DNA of 64,000 bases from NCBI RefSeq assembly GCF_052116585.1, contig NZ_JBQKKT010000003.1:1-64000 (forward strand), in the 5' to 3' direction. The notes below the pieces were generated by a model. That model did no database searches. It was given only the letters and a program-made list of their open reading frames with translations, and had not been told where the DNA came from. Origin of the DNA: Luteococcus sp052116585. GTDB lineage: Bacteria; Actinomycetota; Actinomycetes; Propionibacteriales; Propionibacteriaceae. Below, piece by piece: positions 6,093 through 14,300 of the stretch (its first letter is position 1; every line of letters begins with the position of its first letter). Position numbers and translations under genes: made by a program.

Positions 6093-8082
6093 TCCCCAGC
6101 TGCTGGCCGACCGTGGCCTCGTCGCCGACCACGTCGAGCAGGCAGTGGGCGACGTCGCTGCGGCTGATCCTGCCGCCCAGGGTGCCATTGCCGCCCTCGT
6201 CCAGGCTGCGCCACCGGCCCGTCGCGTCGCCGTCGGTCAGCCCGGCCGGGCGCACGATCGTCCACCGCAGCCCCGAGCCGCGCACGGCGTCCTCCTGCTC
6301 GTCGTGGTCGGCCAGCGGCTGGGCCAGCATCCGCGGGGCGATCTGGCGCATCGGCACCGGAAGCTGCTCGGCGGAGGCGCCGGCCCCCAGCGAGGTCTGC
6401 ACCACCAGGCGGTCCACCCCCTCCTGCTGCATCGCCGTGATGACGGCGCGCGTCACCTCGGTGCGGGCCCGGGGCGCGTCCTTCGAGCCGCCGACGGCCA
6501 CCACCACGGCATCGGCACCGGCCACCGCGTCGCGGGCCACCTGCGGATCGGTCGCGTCACCGGTGACGATGCGTGCGCCCTCCAGCGAGGTGCCCGAACG
6601 CGAGACCACCGTCACCCGGTGGCCATGGCGCAGCGCCAGCTCGGCCAGTGCCCGCCCCGAGCCCTGCGAGCCACCCACCACCGTGATCGCCAACGGGTCG
6701 GGGTGCGAGGCCGTCACCGACGAATGGTGCTGCACGTCGGAATCGCTGTCCGACTTCATCTTCCCGGCGACCAGGTGCACCCCCTGGGCGACCCGGTACG
6801 CCACCGGGTACAGCGCCCGGCGCTGCCGCAGCCACGGCCCGATCGCCTCGCGGTAGGGCTCCAGTCCCGAATCGGGCCCGAACAGGCGCGACTCCACCCG
6901 GGCACTGGGCACCCCCGGCAGCGCCGTGGCGACGGCGTCGACGATCCGCAGCGCCACGGTGGCCCCGCGGCGCGCGGGGTCGGTGCTGGCCAGGTTGTCG
7001 CGCAGCGTCCACGCGTACTCGCCCAGCGCCGCCAGGTCGGGCAGGCGCTGCGCCTCGAAGTCGGCGAACCAGGTCTCGGAGCCGGAGGCGGCGTGCTCGG
7101 CGAGTAGGAAGGCGTCCTCCAGCCCGGAGTTCACGCCCTCGCCGGTGGGCGGCAGGACGCTGTGCGCGGCATCGCCCACCAGCAGCAGCCACTCGTCGAA
7201 GGCCAGCTGGTCGCAGCGCACGACGGCGCCCGAGAAGGGCTTGCGGTCGAAGTAGGCGGCGAGGTCATCGTGCGTCAACAGGGGAGCGGCAAGCGGTGCG
7301 TGCTGCTCGATGTGTGCGCGCAGGGCCTGGATGTTGGCCCCGCTGGCGGTGGTGGACAGCAGGAGCTCCTCGGCGTCGTCGCCCTCGATGGCGGTGACGA
7401 CGACACCCCACACCCCGTCGGACAGCGTGGCCGTGTAGATGCCCCTGGAGGTGAAGATGTGGTGGATGGCGGGGTCGAGTCCGGGCGCGCTGGCCCCCGG
7501 CTTCGAGAAGGCGACGCGGAACTGCACGCCCCAGTCGCCGACCAGCGGGGAGAAGCCGGGCACCTGCTCGGCCAGCGCAGAGCGTGCCCGGGAGCGGACA
7601 CCGTCGGCGGCCAGCACCCGGGCCTCGGCGGCCTCGACCGTCACCTCGCCGTCGGCGGTGGCGAAGGTGAGGGTGCGGCTGGCCAGGTCGAGCCCGATGA
7701 GCCGGTGGCCGGTGTGGATGGTGATGGCCGGGTGCCGGGTGGCCCTGTCGAGCAGGATCTGGGTGAGGAAGGCACGCGTGGTGGCGAGCAGACGGCCGCT
7801 GTCCAGGCGGGCGATGCGTCGGGTGCCGTTGCGGATGATGAAGGCCTCCACCACCTCGGCCTCGTCGCGCAGCTGCTGCAGCAGGGCGGGGTCGATGCGT
7901 CGCAGGGCCTCCTGGCCGCGGGTGTTGACGCCGATCGGGTAACTGTTGGCGGCCGACAGGTCGAGCTCGTCATGGGCCTCGTGGATGGTGACGCGATGGC
8001 CCTGGGTGGCCAGCAGGAGGCTGGCGGCCAGTCCGACCGGCCCGGCGCCGAGGACGATCGTGTGCGGTGCGGTCTCGGTCAT
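6082..8082 (-). CDS. FAD-dependent monooxygenase fused to an NmrA-like NAD(P)-binding domain
   Basis: 666 aa. The ATG at 8082 has GGAGGGACCC upstream; a longer reading is unlikely. Residues 1-450 are a class A flavin monooxygenase: dinucleotide motif VLGAGPVGLAASLLL near residue 10 and the GD motif LLLVGDAAHSVLPPTGEGVN near 300. The pattern is closest to kynurenine 3-monooxygenase-like enzymes. From about residue 460 a second Rossmann domain begins (ITVVGGSQGSGRALAELALR) with GDATDPQVARDAVAGADAVV and ends in an atypical-SDR/NmrA pattern (WTIVRPAGLTDG). Such domains sense or use NAD(P)H. The fusion could supply reduced cofactor or act on the hydroxylated product; the substrate is unknown. Both domains look intact. 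Confidence 0.8.
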   Translation of the reverse strand: MTETAPHTIVLGAGPVGLAASLLLATQGHRVTIHEAHDELDLSAANSYPIGVNTRGQEALRRIDPALLQQLRDEAEVVEAFIIRNGTRRIARLDSGRLLATTRAFLTQILLDRATRHPAITIHTGHRLIGLDLASRTLTFATADGEVTVEAAEARVLAADGVRSRARSALAEQVPGFSPLVGDWGVQFRVAFSKPGASAPGLDPAIHHIFTSRGIYTATLSDGVWGVVVTAIEGDDAEELLLSTTASGANIQALRAHIEQHAPLAAPLLTHDDLAAYFDRKPFSGAVVRCDQLAFDEWLLLVGDAAHSVLPPTGEGVNSGLEDAFLLAEHAASGSETWFADFEAQRLPDLAALGEYAWTLRDNLASTDPARRGATVALRIVDAVATALPGVPSARVESRLFGPDSGLEPYREAIGPWLRQRRALYPVAYRVAQGVHLVAGKMKSDSDSDVQHHSSVTASHPDPLAITVVGGSQGSGRALAELALRHGHRVTVVSRSGTSLEGARIVTGDATDPQVARDAVAGADAVVVAVGGSKDAPRARTEVTRAVITAMQQEGVDRLVVQTSLGAGASAEQLPVPMRQIAPRMLAQPLADHDEQEDAVRGSGLRWTIVRPAGLTDGDATGRWRSLDEGGNGTLGGRISRSDVAHCLLDVVGDEATVGQQLGISG

Positions 8083-8138
8083 GGGTCCCTCCGGTTGTTC
8101 GTCGGGACAGTCAAGCACGCAACGTGACCGGTGGGCGA

Positions 8139-8184
8139 AAGTGTGCATCCCAGCCCCCGATGTCGAGGGCTGGGACGCACACTT
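8139..8184 (-). terminator. Hairpin terminator (18-bp stem, one mismatch)
   Basis: Arms 8139-8156 and 8167-8184 pair over 18 bp with a single mismatch around a 10-nt loop. On the minus strand it follows the stop of the secreted 139-aa gene by 19 bp and ends in CACACTTT, so it probably terminates that transcript. The stem is longer than usual for an intrinsic terminator. Confidence 0.65.
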
Positions 8185-8202
8185 CAGGGTCGGTTGGCCG
8201 GA

Positions 8203-8622
8203 TCAGGCCGGGAAGGTGGTGTCCATCTTCGGGCTGGGGTGGAAGTCCCAGCTCGGGGTGCTGCAGTAGCCCTTCTCGGAGCCGTTGGCCAGGTAGAGGT
8301 TGCCGTCGACCTCGAGCACCAGCTCATGCCCGTAGCGAAGGGCCATGGTGTACATGAAGCCGGGCTGGGGGCAGCCGCTGGCGCCATTGGACCAGTAGCC
8401 CTCGTTGTAGCGGTAGACGTGCACCTGGCTGGCGGGGACACCGAGGCCCTTGGCGAGCTGCAGGACCGACTCGGTGAGGCGGGGGTCCTTGGTGGACAGA
8501 TTGCTGGTGCGCTCGAGGTTCGTGGGCTGCGGCGGGACCTCGACGGCCAGGGCGGGGGTGGCGGGGATGGTGAGACCGGCAACTGCCAGGCCGGTCAGCA
8601 TGAGGGCGGGGGTGCGCTTCAT
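8203..8622 (-). CDS. Small secreted protein with GCPQPG motif
   Basis: 139 aa with a Sec signal peptide (MKRTPALMLTGLAVAGLTIP, cleavage near ALA-VE). The mature part has LAKGLGVPASQVHVYRYNEG, then GCPQPGFMYTMALRYGHELV and LEVDGNLYLANGSEKGYC. The GCPQPG...YT.AL..G..i.leVdG pattern recurs in small exported proteins of unknown function in several phyla; two cysteines could form a disulfide. RBS GGAGGAACCACC precedes the ATG. Its 5' leader contains the C-rich repeat tract at 8635-8672, which may affect expression. Confidence 0.75.
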   Translation of the reverse strand: MKRTPALMLTGLAVAGLTIPATPALAVEVPPQPTNLERTSNLSTKDPRLTESVLQLAKGLGVPASQVHVYRYNEGYWSNGASGCPQPGFMYTMALRYGHELVLEVDGNLYLANGSEKGYCSTPSWDFHPSPKMDTTFPA

Positions 8623-8634
8623 GGTGGTTCCTCC

Positions 8635-8672
8635 GGTTGGGGGGTTGGGGGTTGGGGGTTGTGGGGGGTGGA
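8635..8672. repeat. G-rich tract with G-quadruplex potential
   Basis: Five G-runs of two to six bases separated by TT or TTGT lie on the plus strand between the RBS and upstream region of the minus-strand gene at 8622. The message would carry the complementary C-rich repeat. Runs of near-identical GGGGGTT units can slip. Confidence 0.5.
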
Positions 8673-8781
8673 GCAGAAATACTCTCCAGCATGGAGATTA
8701 CATCCGTTGATCCCTTGCAGGGAAGGGATTGTGAAGACTTAACATTCTTGCGTCGTTGAACTTTCGATGATCCACGGTGGT

Positions 8782-8793
8782 CCCTTCGAAGGG
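8782..8793. promoter_or_regulatory. Perfect 12-bp palindrome CCCTTCGAAGGG
   Basis: Lies between two divergent transcription units, 22 bp before a -10 hexamer (8815) on the plus strand. A weaker repeat ATCCCTT-N6-AAGGGAT at 8710-8729 sits closer to the minus-strand gene. Operator-like, regulator unknown. Confidence 0.35.
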
Positions 8794-8814
8794 GTGTGGT
8801 GGTGCCCTGGTCGG

Positions 8815-8820
8815 TAGCCT
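8815..8820 (+). promoter_or_regulatory. -10 hexamer TAGCCT in front of the pcp stub
   Basis: TAGCCT lies 7 nt before GTG 8828, the leaderless spacing used by many genes here. The promoter survived although the gene it drove is only a stub. Confidence 0.5.
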
Positions 8821-8827
8821 CGGCGGG

Positions 8828-8900
8828 GTGAAGATCCTGGTGACCGCCTTCGACCCCTTCGGCGGCGAGGCCGTCAACCCGGCCCTGGAGGCGGTGCGGG
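8828..8900 (+). pseudogene. 5' stub of a second pyroglutamyl peptidase gene
   Basis: Codons from GTG 8828 read VKILVTAFDPFGGEAVNPAL then EAVRG, nearly the same as the first 25 residues of the intact pcp at 3811, and the DNA is also very similar. After about 8900 the plus-strand match stops and the sequence becomes the antisense end of a histidine-kinase remnant. Confidence 0.8.
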
Positions 8901-9309
8901 GGCGCGGGCGGGATCGAAGCCGCGCCCGTCATCACGGATGGTGATGTGCCACTGGGAGCCGTGCTCGGCCACCATCACCTCGACGTGCGTGGCGTGCGGC
9001 ACACCGCCGGAGCCGCGGCTGATGGCGTGCAGGGCGTGCAGGACGTGGTCGTGCAGCAGGCGGGCCGCCTCCCGGCTGGCGTCCTTCTCGGCCCGCTCCA
9101 CCTCCCGGCTGTGCTCGGCGCGCAGCCGTCGGGCCATCTGGTGGTCGGCCTGGCGGGCGAGCAGGTCGAGCCCGTAGCCGAACAGGGCCATCATCGCCAC
9201 GGGCATGGTGAACCACGGCACCGGGGCCAGGCGCTGGGTGCGCTGGCCGAGCTCGGTGCGGACCCGCACCGTGTCCAGGTGCCGGTGCTGGACGAGCAGG
9301 CCAATCCCA
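8901..9309 (-). pseudogene. Sensor histidine kinase remnant with internal and terminal deletions
   Basis: The minus-strand frame contains a membrane-like segment (WFTMPVAMMALFGYGLDLLA), a linker helix, the HisKA_3 phosphoacceptor EAARLLHDHVLHALHAI, and then within a few residues HATHVEVMVAEHG and RDDGRGFDPA of the HATPase_c domain. In intact NarL-system kinases some 70-90 residues separate the H-box from that point, so the middle is missing. The N-terminal sensor and the end of the ATPase domain are also absent. It once sensed a signal and phosphorylated a response regulator; no regulator gene remains here. At about 9306 the sequence changes to an unidentified plus-strand stretch (TYWCHLSPRADERLLRLART) that may be yet another remnant. 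Confidence 0.7.
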
Positions 9310-9446
9310 CCTACTGGTGCCACCTGTCGCCGCGGGCCGACGAGCGGCTGTTGCGCCTGGCCCGCACCATCGGGACGAGGGGGCTCTGGCGCAATTGAGG
9401 GGGTGCGGCAGGACGGGCTGATCGTCACCTTTGGCAGCATGTGGGC

Positions 9447-9806
9447 ATGACCAGTGCCGGTGACCAGCCCGCCCGGCCGCGTCCCCTGACCGCACGGGAG
9501 CGCGAGACACTCCAGTGGATGGTCCTGCACGGCACGGCCGATCCCCAGCCCACCGACGAGGAGCGCCGCGCGTGGCTCGCCCAAGTCCCCAGGGCCATGG
9601 TGTACGGGACCTGCGGTTGCGGTGCGTGCCCGAGCATCGAACTGGTTCCCGGGGACCCGTCAGGGCCGCGGACGGTGCTGGCCGGCGAGGCCCAGGGGCT
9701 GGGCCTCGCGCTGTTCATCGACGACGGCAGTCTCACGTACCTGGAGGGCTTTCCCACCGACGATGGCATCTTCCCGGTCTTCCCGCCGGTCTCGGAAATT
9801 CGCTGA
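9447..9806 (+). CDS. Conserved hypothetical protein with CxCxxCP motif (copy 2)
   Basis: About 119 aa (GTG 9441 is an alternative start two codons earlier). It shares LTARERETLQWMVLHG, CGCGACPSIEL, QGLGLALFIDDGSLTYLEGF and IFPVFPP with the gene at 2873-3265, in the same order and spacing. The clearest conserved features are the CxCxxCP cysteine cluster and the LFIDD segment. No known family is recognised. The neighbourhood is also duplicated: an intact pcp follows copy 1 and a pcp stub precedes copy 2. Confidence 0.7.
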   Translation: MTSAGDQPARPRPLTARERETLQWMVLHGTADPQPTDEERRAWLAQVPRAMVYGTCGCGACPSIELVPGDPSGPRTVLAGEAQGLGLALFIDDGSLTYLEGFPTDDGIFPVFPPVSEIR

Positions 9807-9870
9807 TCCTTCGGATCGAATGGGTGGCCATCCCGGGACAGGGGTGGCCACCAGCTGGTTCGATTGGGCC

Positions 9871-10482
9871 ATGTCGATGCACTTCTACCGTCCCGCCGAC
9901 GGCCACGGCCTGCCCCACGATCCCTTCAACGCGATCGTCGCTCCCCGCCCCATCGGCTGGATCGGCACCCGGGCCGCCGACGGCCGCCGCAACCTGGCGC
10001 CCTATTCCTTCTTCAACGCCTTCAACTACCGTCCGCCGATCATCGGCTTCGCGAGCATCGGCTGGAAGGACACCGTCGCCAACTGCGCCGCGACGGGCGA
10101 GTTCACCTGGAACCTCGTCAGCCGTCCGCTGCTGGAGCAGATGAACCAGACCTGTGCCGCGACCGACGAGGACGAGTTCGAGCGCGCCGGACTGCTGGCC
10201 GCCGACTCGGTCGAGGTGGCCGCACCGAGGGTGGCCGTGGCCGGGGTCAACTTCGAGTGCCGCGTCACCCAGCAGCTCGAACTCACCAACCTCGCCGGCG
10301 ACGGGGTGGGGACGTGGGTCACCTTCGGCGAGGTCGTCGCCGTCCACATCGACCAGGCGCTGCTGCCGGACGGCATCTTCGACACCGCCGCCGCCCTGCC
10401 GATGCTGCGTGCCGGTGGCCCAGCGGCCTACTTCGGCGTCGACCCCTCGACCCGCGTCGACCTGCACCGGCCCCGGGACTGA
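9871..10482 (+). CDS. Flavin reductase domain protein
   Basis: 203 aa from ATG 9871. The sequence follows the flavin-reductase-like/FMN-binding split-barrel family: PHDPFNAIVAPRPIGWIGTR, RNLAPYSFFNAFNYRPPIIG, FASIGWKDTVANCAATGEF, and a conserved ending in which LPMLRAGGPAAYFGVDP resembles the tail of NADH:flavin oxidoreductases. Such proteins bind FMN and reduce it or use it as a prosthetic group. No partner monooxygenase is adjacent, although an FAD monooxygenase lies 2 kb away. Confidence 0.88.
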   Translation: MSMHFYRPADGHGLPHDPFNAIVAPRPIGWIGTRAADGRRNLAPYSFFNAFNYRPPIIGFASIGWKDTVANCAATGEFTWNLVSRPLLEQMNQTCAATDEDEFERAGLLAADSVEVAAPRVAVAGVNFECRVTQQLELTNLAGDGVGTWVTFGEVVAVHIDQALLPDGIFDTAAALPMLRAGGPAAYFGVDPSTRVDLHRPRD

Positions 10483-10511
10483 GTCGCCGCGGCACCCCGA
10501 CGACGGACGGG

Positions 10512-11243
10512 TCAGGCGCGCTCGTCCTGCAGCTCCTGCGCCGAGCCGACCAGCCCGGGCCGGTCGTCGGTGACGGTGGCCAGCAGCAGCGCGCCATCCA
10601 CCTCCGGTGCCTTCGCGGTGCGCAGCACCTCGGCGGCCTTGTGCGAGAAGTCGCGCCCGGCGCGTCGCTCGGCGGTGCCCGCGCGGCTCGGGTCGGCGAA
10701 GGCGACCAGCACCTCCGCGGCGTGGGAGCGCACGGCGGCCTCCTCACTGTCGAGGGCGGCGGCCAGGGCGTCGATGGCCGGCTCGCCGTACTGCAGCAGT
10801 GCCCGGGTCAGGCCGTGGCGGAGCTCCGCCTTGTCCGAGCCCAGGTGCCCGACGAGCACGGCCAGGCTCTCGGGAGAGGCGATGCGGCCCAGCGCCCACC
10901 ACGCCTTCGCGGCCACCACCGGATCGGGGTCCGAGGCGTGGGGAAGGATCGCGGGCGTGGTGGCCGGGTCGCCGATCTTGCTCAGGGCGTGCAGCACCGG
11001 CTCCCTCGGGACGCCGTCGCGCTCCAGCGCCGCGACGAGCACCGGCGTCGCCGCCTGTGGCCGGGCCACGACCGCCCAGATGAGGGTCTCGCGGACGAAG
11101 TCGTCGGGCTCGGAGGCCATCTGGTCGACCAGCTCCCACATCAACGGGCTGGCATCGACCGTCCCCAGGTGCAGTGCTGCCTGCTGGCGCACCGGCGCCT
11201 CCTCGGAGGTGAGGGCGGCCATCAACGTCTCGAGCTTGTTCAC
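10512..11243 (-). CDS. HEAT-repeat protein (copy 1)
   Basis: 243 aa made of about six alpha-alpha HEAT/PBS-lyase-like repeats, for example PVRQQAALHLGTVDASPLMW, DDFVRETLIWAVVARPQAAT, PVVAAKAWWALGRIASPESL and AAVRSHAAEVLVAFADPSRA. No catalytic residues are visible; such solenoids are protein-interaction scaffolds. GTG 11243 is chosen because TAGGCT lies 6 nt upstream (leaderless). A close paralogue occurs at 17932-18663 on the same strand, identical at most positions. The helicase gene diverges from it. Confidence 0.8.
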   Translation of the reverse strand: MNKLETLMAALTSEEAPVRQQAALHLGTVDASPLMWELVDQMASEPDDFVRETLIWAVVARPQAATPVLVAALERDGVPREPVLHALSKIGDPATTPAILPHASDPDPVVAAKAWWALGRIASPESLAVLVGHLGSDKAELRHGLTRALLQYGEPAIDALAAALDSEEAAVRSHAAEVLVAFADPSRAGTAERRAGRDFSHKAAEVLRTAKAPEVDGALLLATVTDDRPGLVGSAQELQDERA

Positions 11244-11249
11244 ACTGCC

Positions 11250-11255
11250 AGCCTA
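11250..11255 (-). promoter_or_regulatory. -10 hexamer TAGGCT of a leaderless promoter
   Basis: On the minus strand the hexamer ends 6 nt before GTG 11243; there is no Shine-Dalgarno. Confidence 0.55.
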
Positions 11256-11364
11256 GGTGGCTGGCCCCAGAGGCCACGGTGTGGACGGCGCGGTGTTGAC
11301 ACGTCCGATCTGTAGCGTGGTCACGAATTCGTTGGGAACCGACCAGGATGACGGTGGGAGCAAG

Positions 11365-14300
11365 ATGAAGAAGACCACGGTGAAGCTGTCCCACCACCTG
11401 CGCGACGTCCAGGAGCGGACCAACCTCGTTGACCAGGAGTTCAGCAGCAAGACCCCGTACAGCCGCATCCCGCTGGGCGAGCTGCGTCAGGGCACGCTGG
11501 GCCCACAGCGGACTGCCGAGCTGTACGCGCTCAGGGACGGTGCTTCTGGCAGAGTGTCGACGAGCCCACCGGCGAGTTCCCGAAGTGACGCGAAGTCGCT
11601 GGACATCATCATTTCCTTGGTCACGCTCCACCAGGATGGTCGGGCAGCGGCCTTGGCATTGCTGCCCGCCACGCTCGCGCCGGATGGACGGCTGACTGCC
11701 GACCTCGCGTCCGGTGAGCCATGGATCCCCGTCGTGAGATTGCGTTCCCCGGGGTCGGCCAATCGCGAGGTCATGGTGGGGAACTTGTCGGCGCTCTGGA
11801 AGTGGCGCAACGGCAAGGGGATGGAGAGCGCGTCGAAGGTGGAGTCCTTCACCGACGCTGTCGACCATGCCTTGGCGATGTTCGATGCCGTCAGCGACGA
11901 CGACTTCCGATCCCTTGCGGCGAGTGCCGAATACGTCGTGGACACGGAGCTGTGCCATGTGGTCCCCGGGAAGGTCATCAAGGCCAATGGGGCCATCCTC
12001 GAGCTGTACGGTCACCTCATCGATGGTGGTGCCGCACTGGAGGCGCCTCTGTACGAGGCCCTGCTCTGCCTGGACCAGAAGCCAAGAGCATCCGCGGATT
12101 CCATTGACGATGACGTCGAGCTGTTGCGGGAGTCCGCGCTGCGCGCCGTGGGCAGCATGAGCGATGCCTTTCCCCTGACGGCGTCACAACGCCGTGCCGT
12201 GCACGCTTTCGAACGTGACGGCGAGGGCATGGCGACTGCCGTCAGCGGTCCGCCGGGGACGGGCAAGACAACGATGCTGCAGGCGGTGGTCGCCAGCCTC
12301 CTCGTCCAGCACGCGCTGGATGGGAAACCCGCGCCCCTGGTCGTGGGCACGTCAACCAACAATCAGGCGGTCACCAACATCATCGACTCCTTCAGCTCCG
12401 TGACCAAGGACGATCCAGGCATCCTGGACCACCGCTGGCTGCCTGTCGCTCTCGACGGCGATGCGGGCGCAGACCCACTACCCGGGCTGGCTGTCTACTG
12501 TCCCTCGCAGGCGAAGGCCAGCAAGGCACGCGAGAAGGGGTACCTCACCGAATCGACGAACAAGTCGGGTGTGTACAGCGAGTACTCTGAGGACGCCTAC
12601 CGTGTGGCTGCCACGTCACACTTCCTGCAGAAGACAGCCCAGTACTGCACTGCGGCTCGTCTCGATGCTCCGCATGACCTGAAGGCTGCGACCGTGGCAC
12701 TCCGCAAGGCGTTGAAGACCTGTGACGAACAGCGTCGCCGCCTCATAGAGGAGCGGGCCCGGGCGGATTCGTTGATCGGGCCGAACGACAGTGCACGCCT
12801 GCGCCGGGAGCTCGACCAGGTTGGCGCCGATCTCCTGCGCCATCGGCATTTCCTTGATCAATGGGTGGCGCGGCTTTCCCCACCGCGCCCGGACGGGAGT
12901 CCAGCGGACCCCGTGGAGGATGAGTACCGCGCCGAGATGAACCGTCAGCCCGACGAGCCAGCCGGAACCTTGCAAGGATGCGGGGCCTATGTCCAGTTCT
13001 ACGAGGAGCGCTCCGCCGCGCTCGGAGCCACAGTGGACCGGTTGCAGGCTGAGCTCGACCAGGTGGTGCGCCGTGAGGAGGAGGCGTCCCGCGACTATCG
13101 GAAATCATCTGAACGTCCATTGAGGATGGCGCGGCTGCTGGGGGTCATCACACAAGAGCAGGTGGAGCAGATCTTGTCGGCAGCGAGTCTGCTCGAACTG
13201 GACCGGCTGCTCGACACCACGCTTCGCTATGCACAGTTCTGGCTGGCCGTGCATGTCTATGAGGCGGAATGGCTAACCGTGATTGGCAGTGACGACCTGA
13301 TCGCCCCCGATGAACGGTCGCGTACCGTCAAGCGCTACATGGACCGCTACTGGTCGCAAGTGCCAGCTCTCGTGCCCTGTTTCGTGATGACAGCCTTCCA
13401 GCTGCCGAAGTACTTCCGGCTCTGGACTCGGAGCGGAGAGCCGTCGAACTTCGACCTGGGCCGCATCGACCTGTTGATCATCGACGAAGCGGGACAGGTG
13501 GACACCTCGGTGGGGGCCGCCGCCTTCGCGCTGGCCAAGCGGGCACTGGTCGTCGGCGACGTGCAGCAACTCGCGCCGGTGTGGGGAATCGACCCCGAGG
13601 CTGACCGCGAGTTGGCTGAGGGGCATGGTCTGACCCGTGACTGGGACGAGATGGAGAAGCGCGGCCTCACCGCTTCGAGCTCGTCGTCGGTCATGCGGGC
13701 GGCGAGCGCCGCGACGCGGTGGAGCAACGGGGAGGACGAGGCTCCCGGACTGTTCCTTGCTGAGCACTTCCGCTGCCATCCCGACATCATCGGCTACTGC
13801 AATGACCTGCTTTACAACGGGAAGCTGGTTCCCAGCCGTCCCGCCGAGAGCTGGCCGTTGGCGGGGCGGGTGCCCGCCCCATTCCTGTTCCGGCAGGTGC
13901 CCGGATCCGAGGATCGCGCACAGGGACCCAGCCGGATCAATGAACAGGAAGCGAACGTCATTGTCGAATGGATCGTCCACAACTTCGACTTTTTCCGGGA
14001 GATCTACAACCCTGATGGAGATCCTGCCGAGGACAAGAAGATAATCGGTGTCGTCACGCCCTTTGCCGCGCAGGCACGACTCATCGAACGGCGTCTCGAG
14101 GCGGTGGGCGGAGCACAGTTGCGACGCAATGTCACCGTGGGTACGGCACATACTCTGCAGGGAGCTGAGCGGTCGGTGGTGCTCTTTTCCGCCGTCTACG
14201 GCGACAATTCGGGCAAGGCTTCCTTCGTGGACAACACGCTGGAGCTGATGAATGTTGCCGTCTCTCGTGCGAAGGACCTGTTCATCGTCTTCGGCGGAGC

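Noticed and set aside
9310..9400. Small plus-strand coding fragment TYWCHLSPRADERLLRLART
   Set aside because: Could be another gene remnant, but no family was recognised and it is short, so it is mentioned only beside the kinase remnant.
11296..11318. TTGACA and TAGCGT as a promoter for the helicase gene
   Set aside because: The spacer is only about 11 bp, too short for a normal -35/-10 pair. Either hexamer alone is weak evidence.
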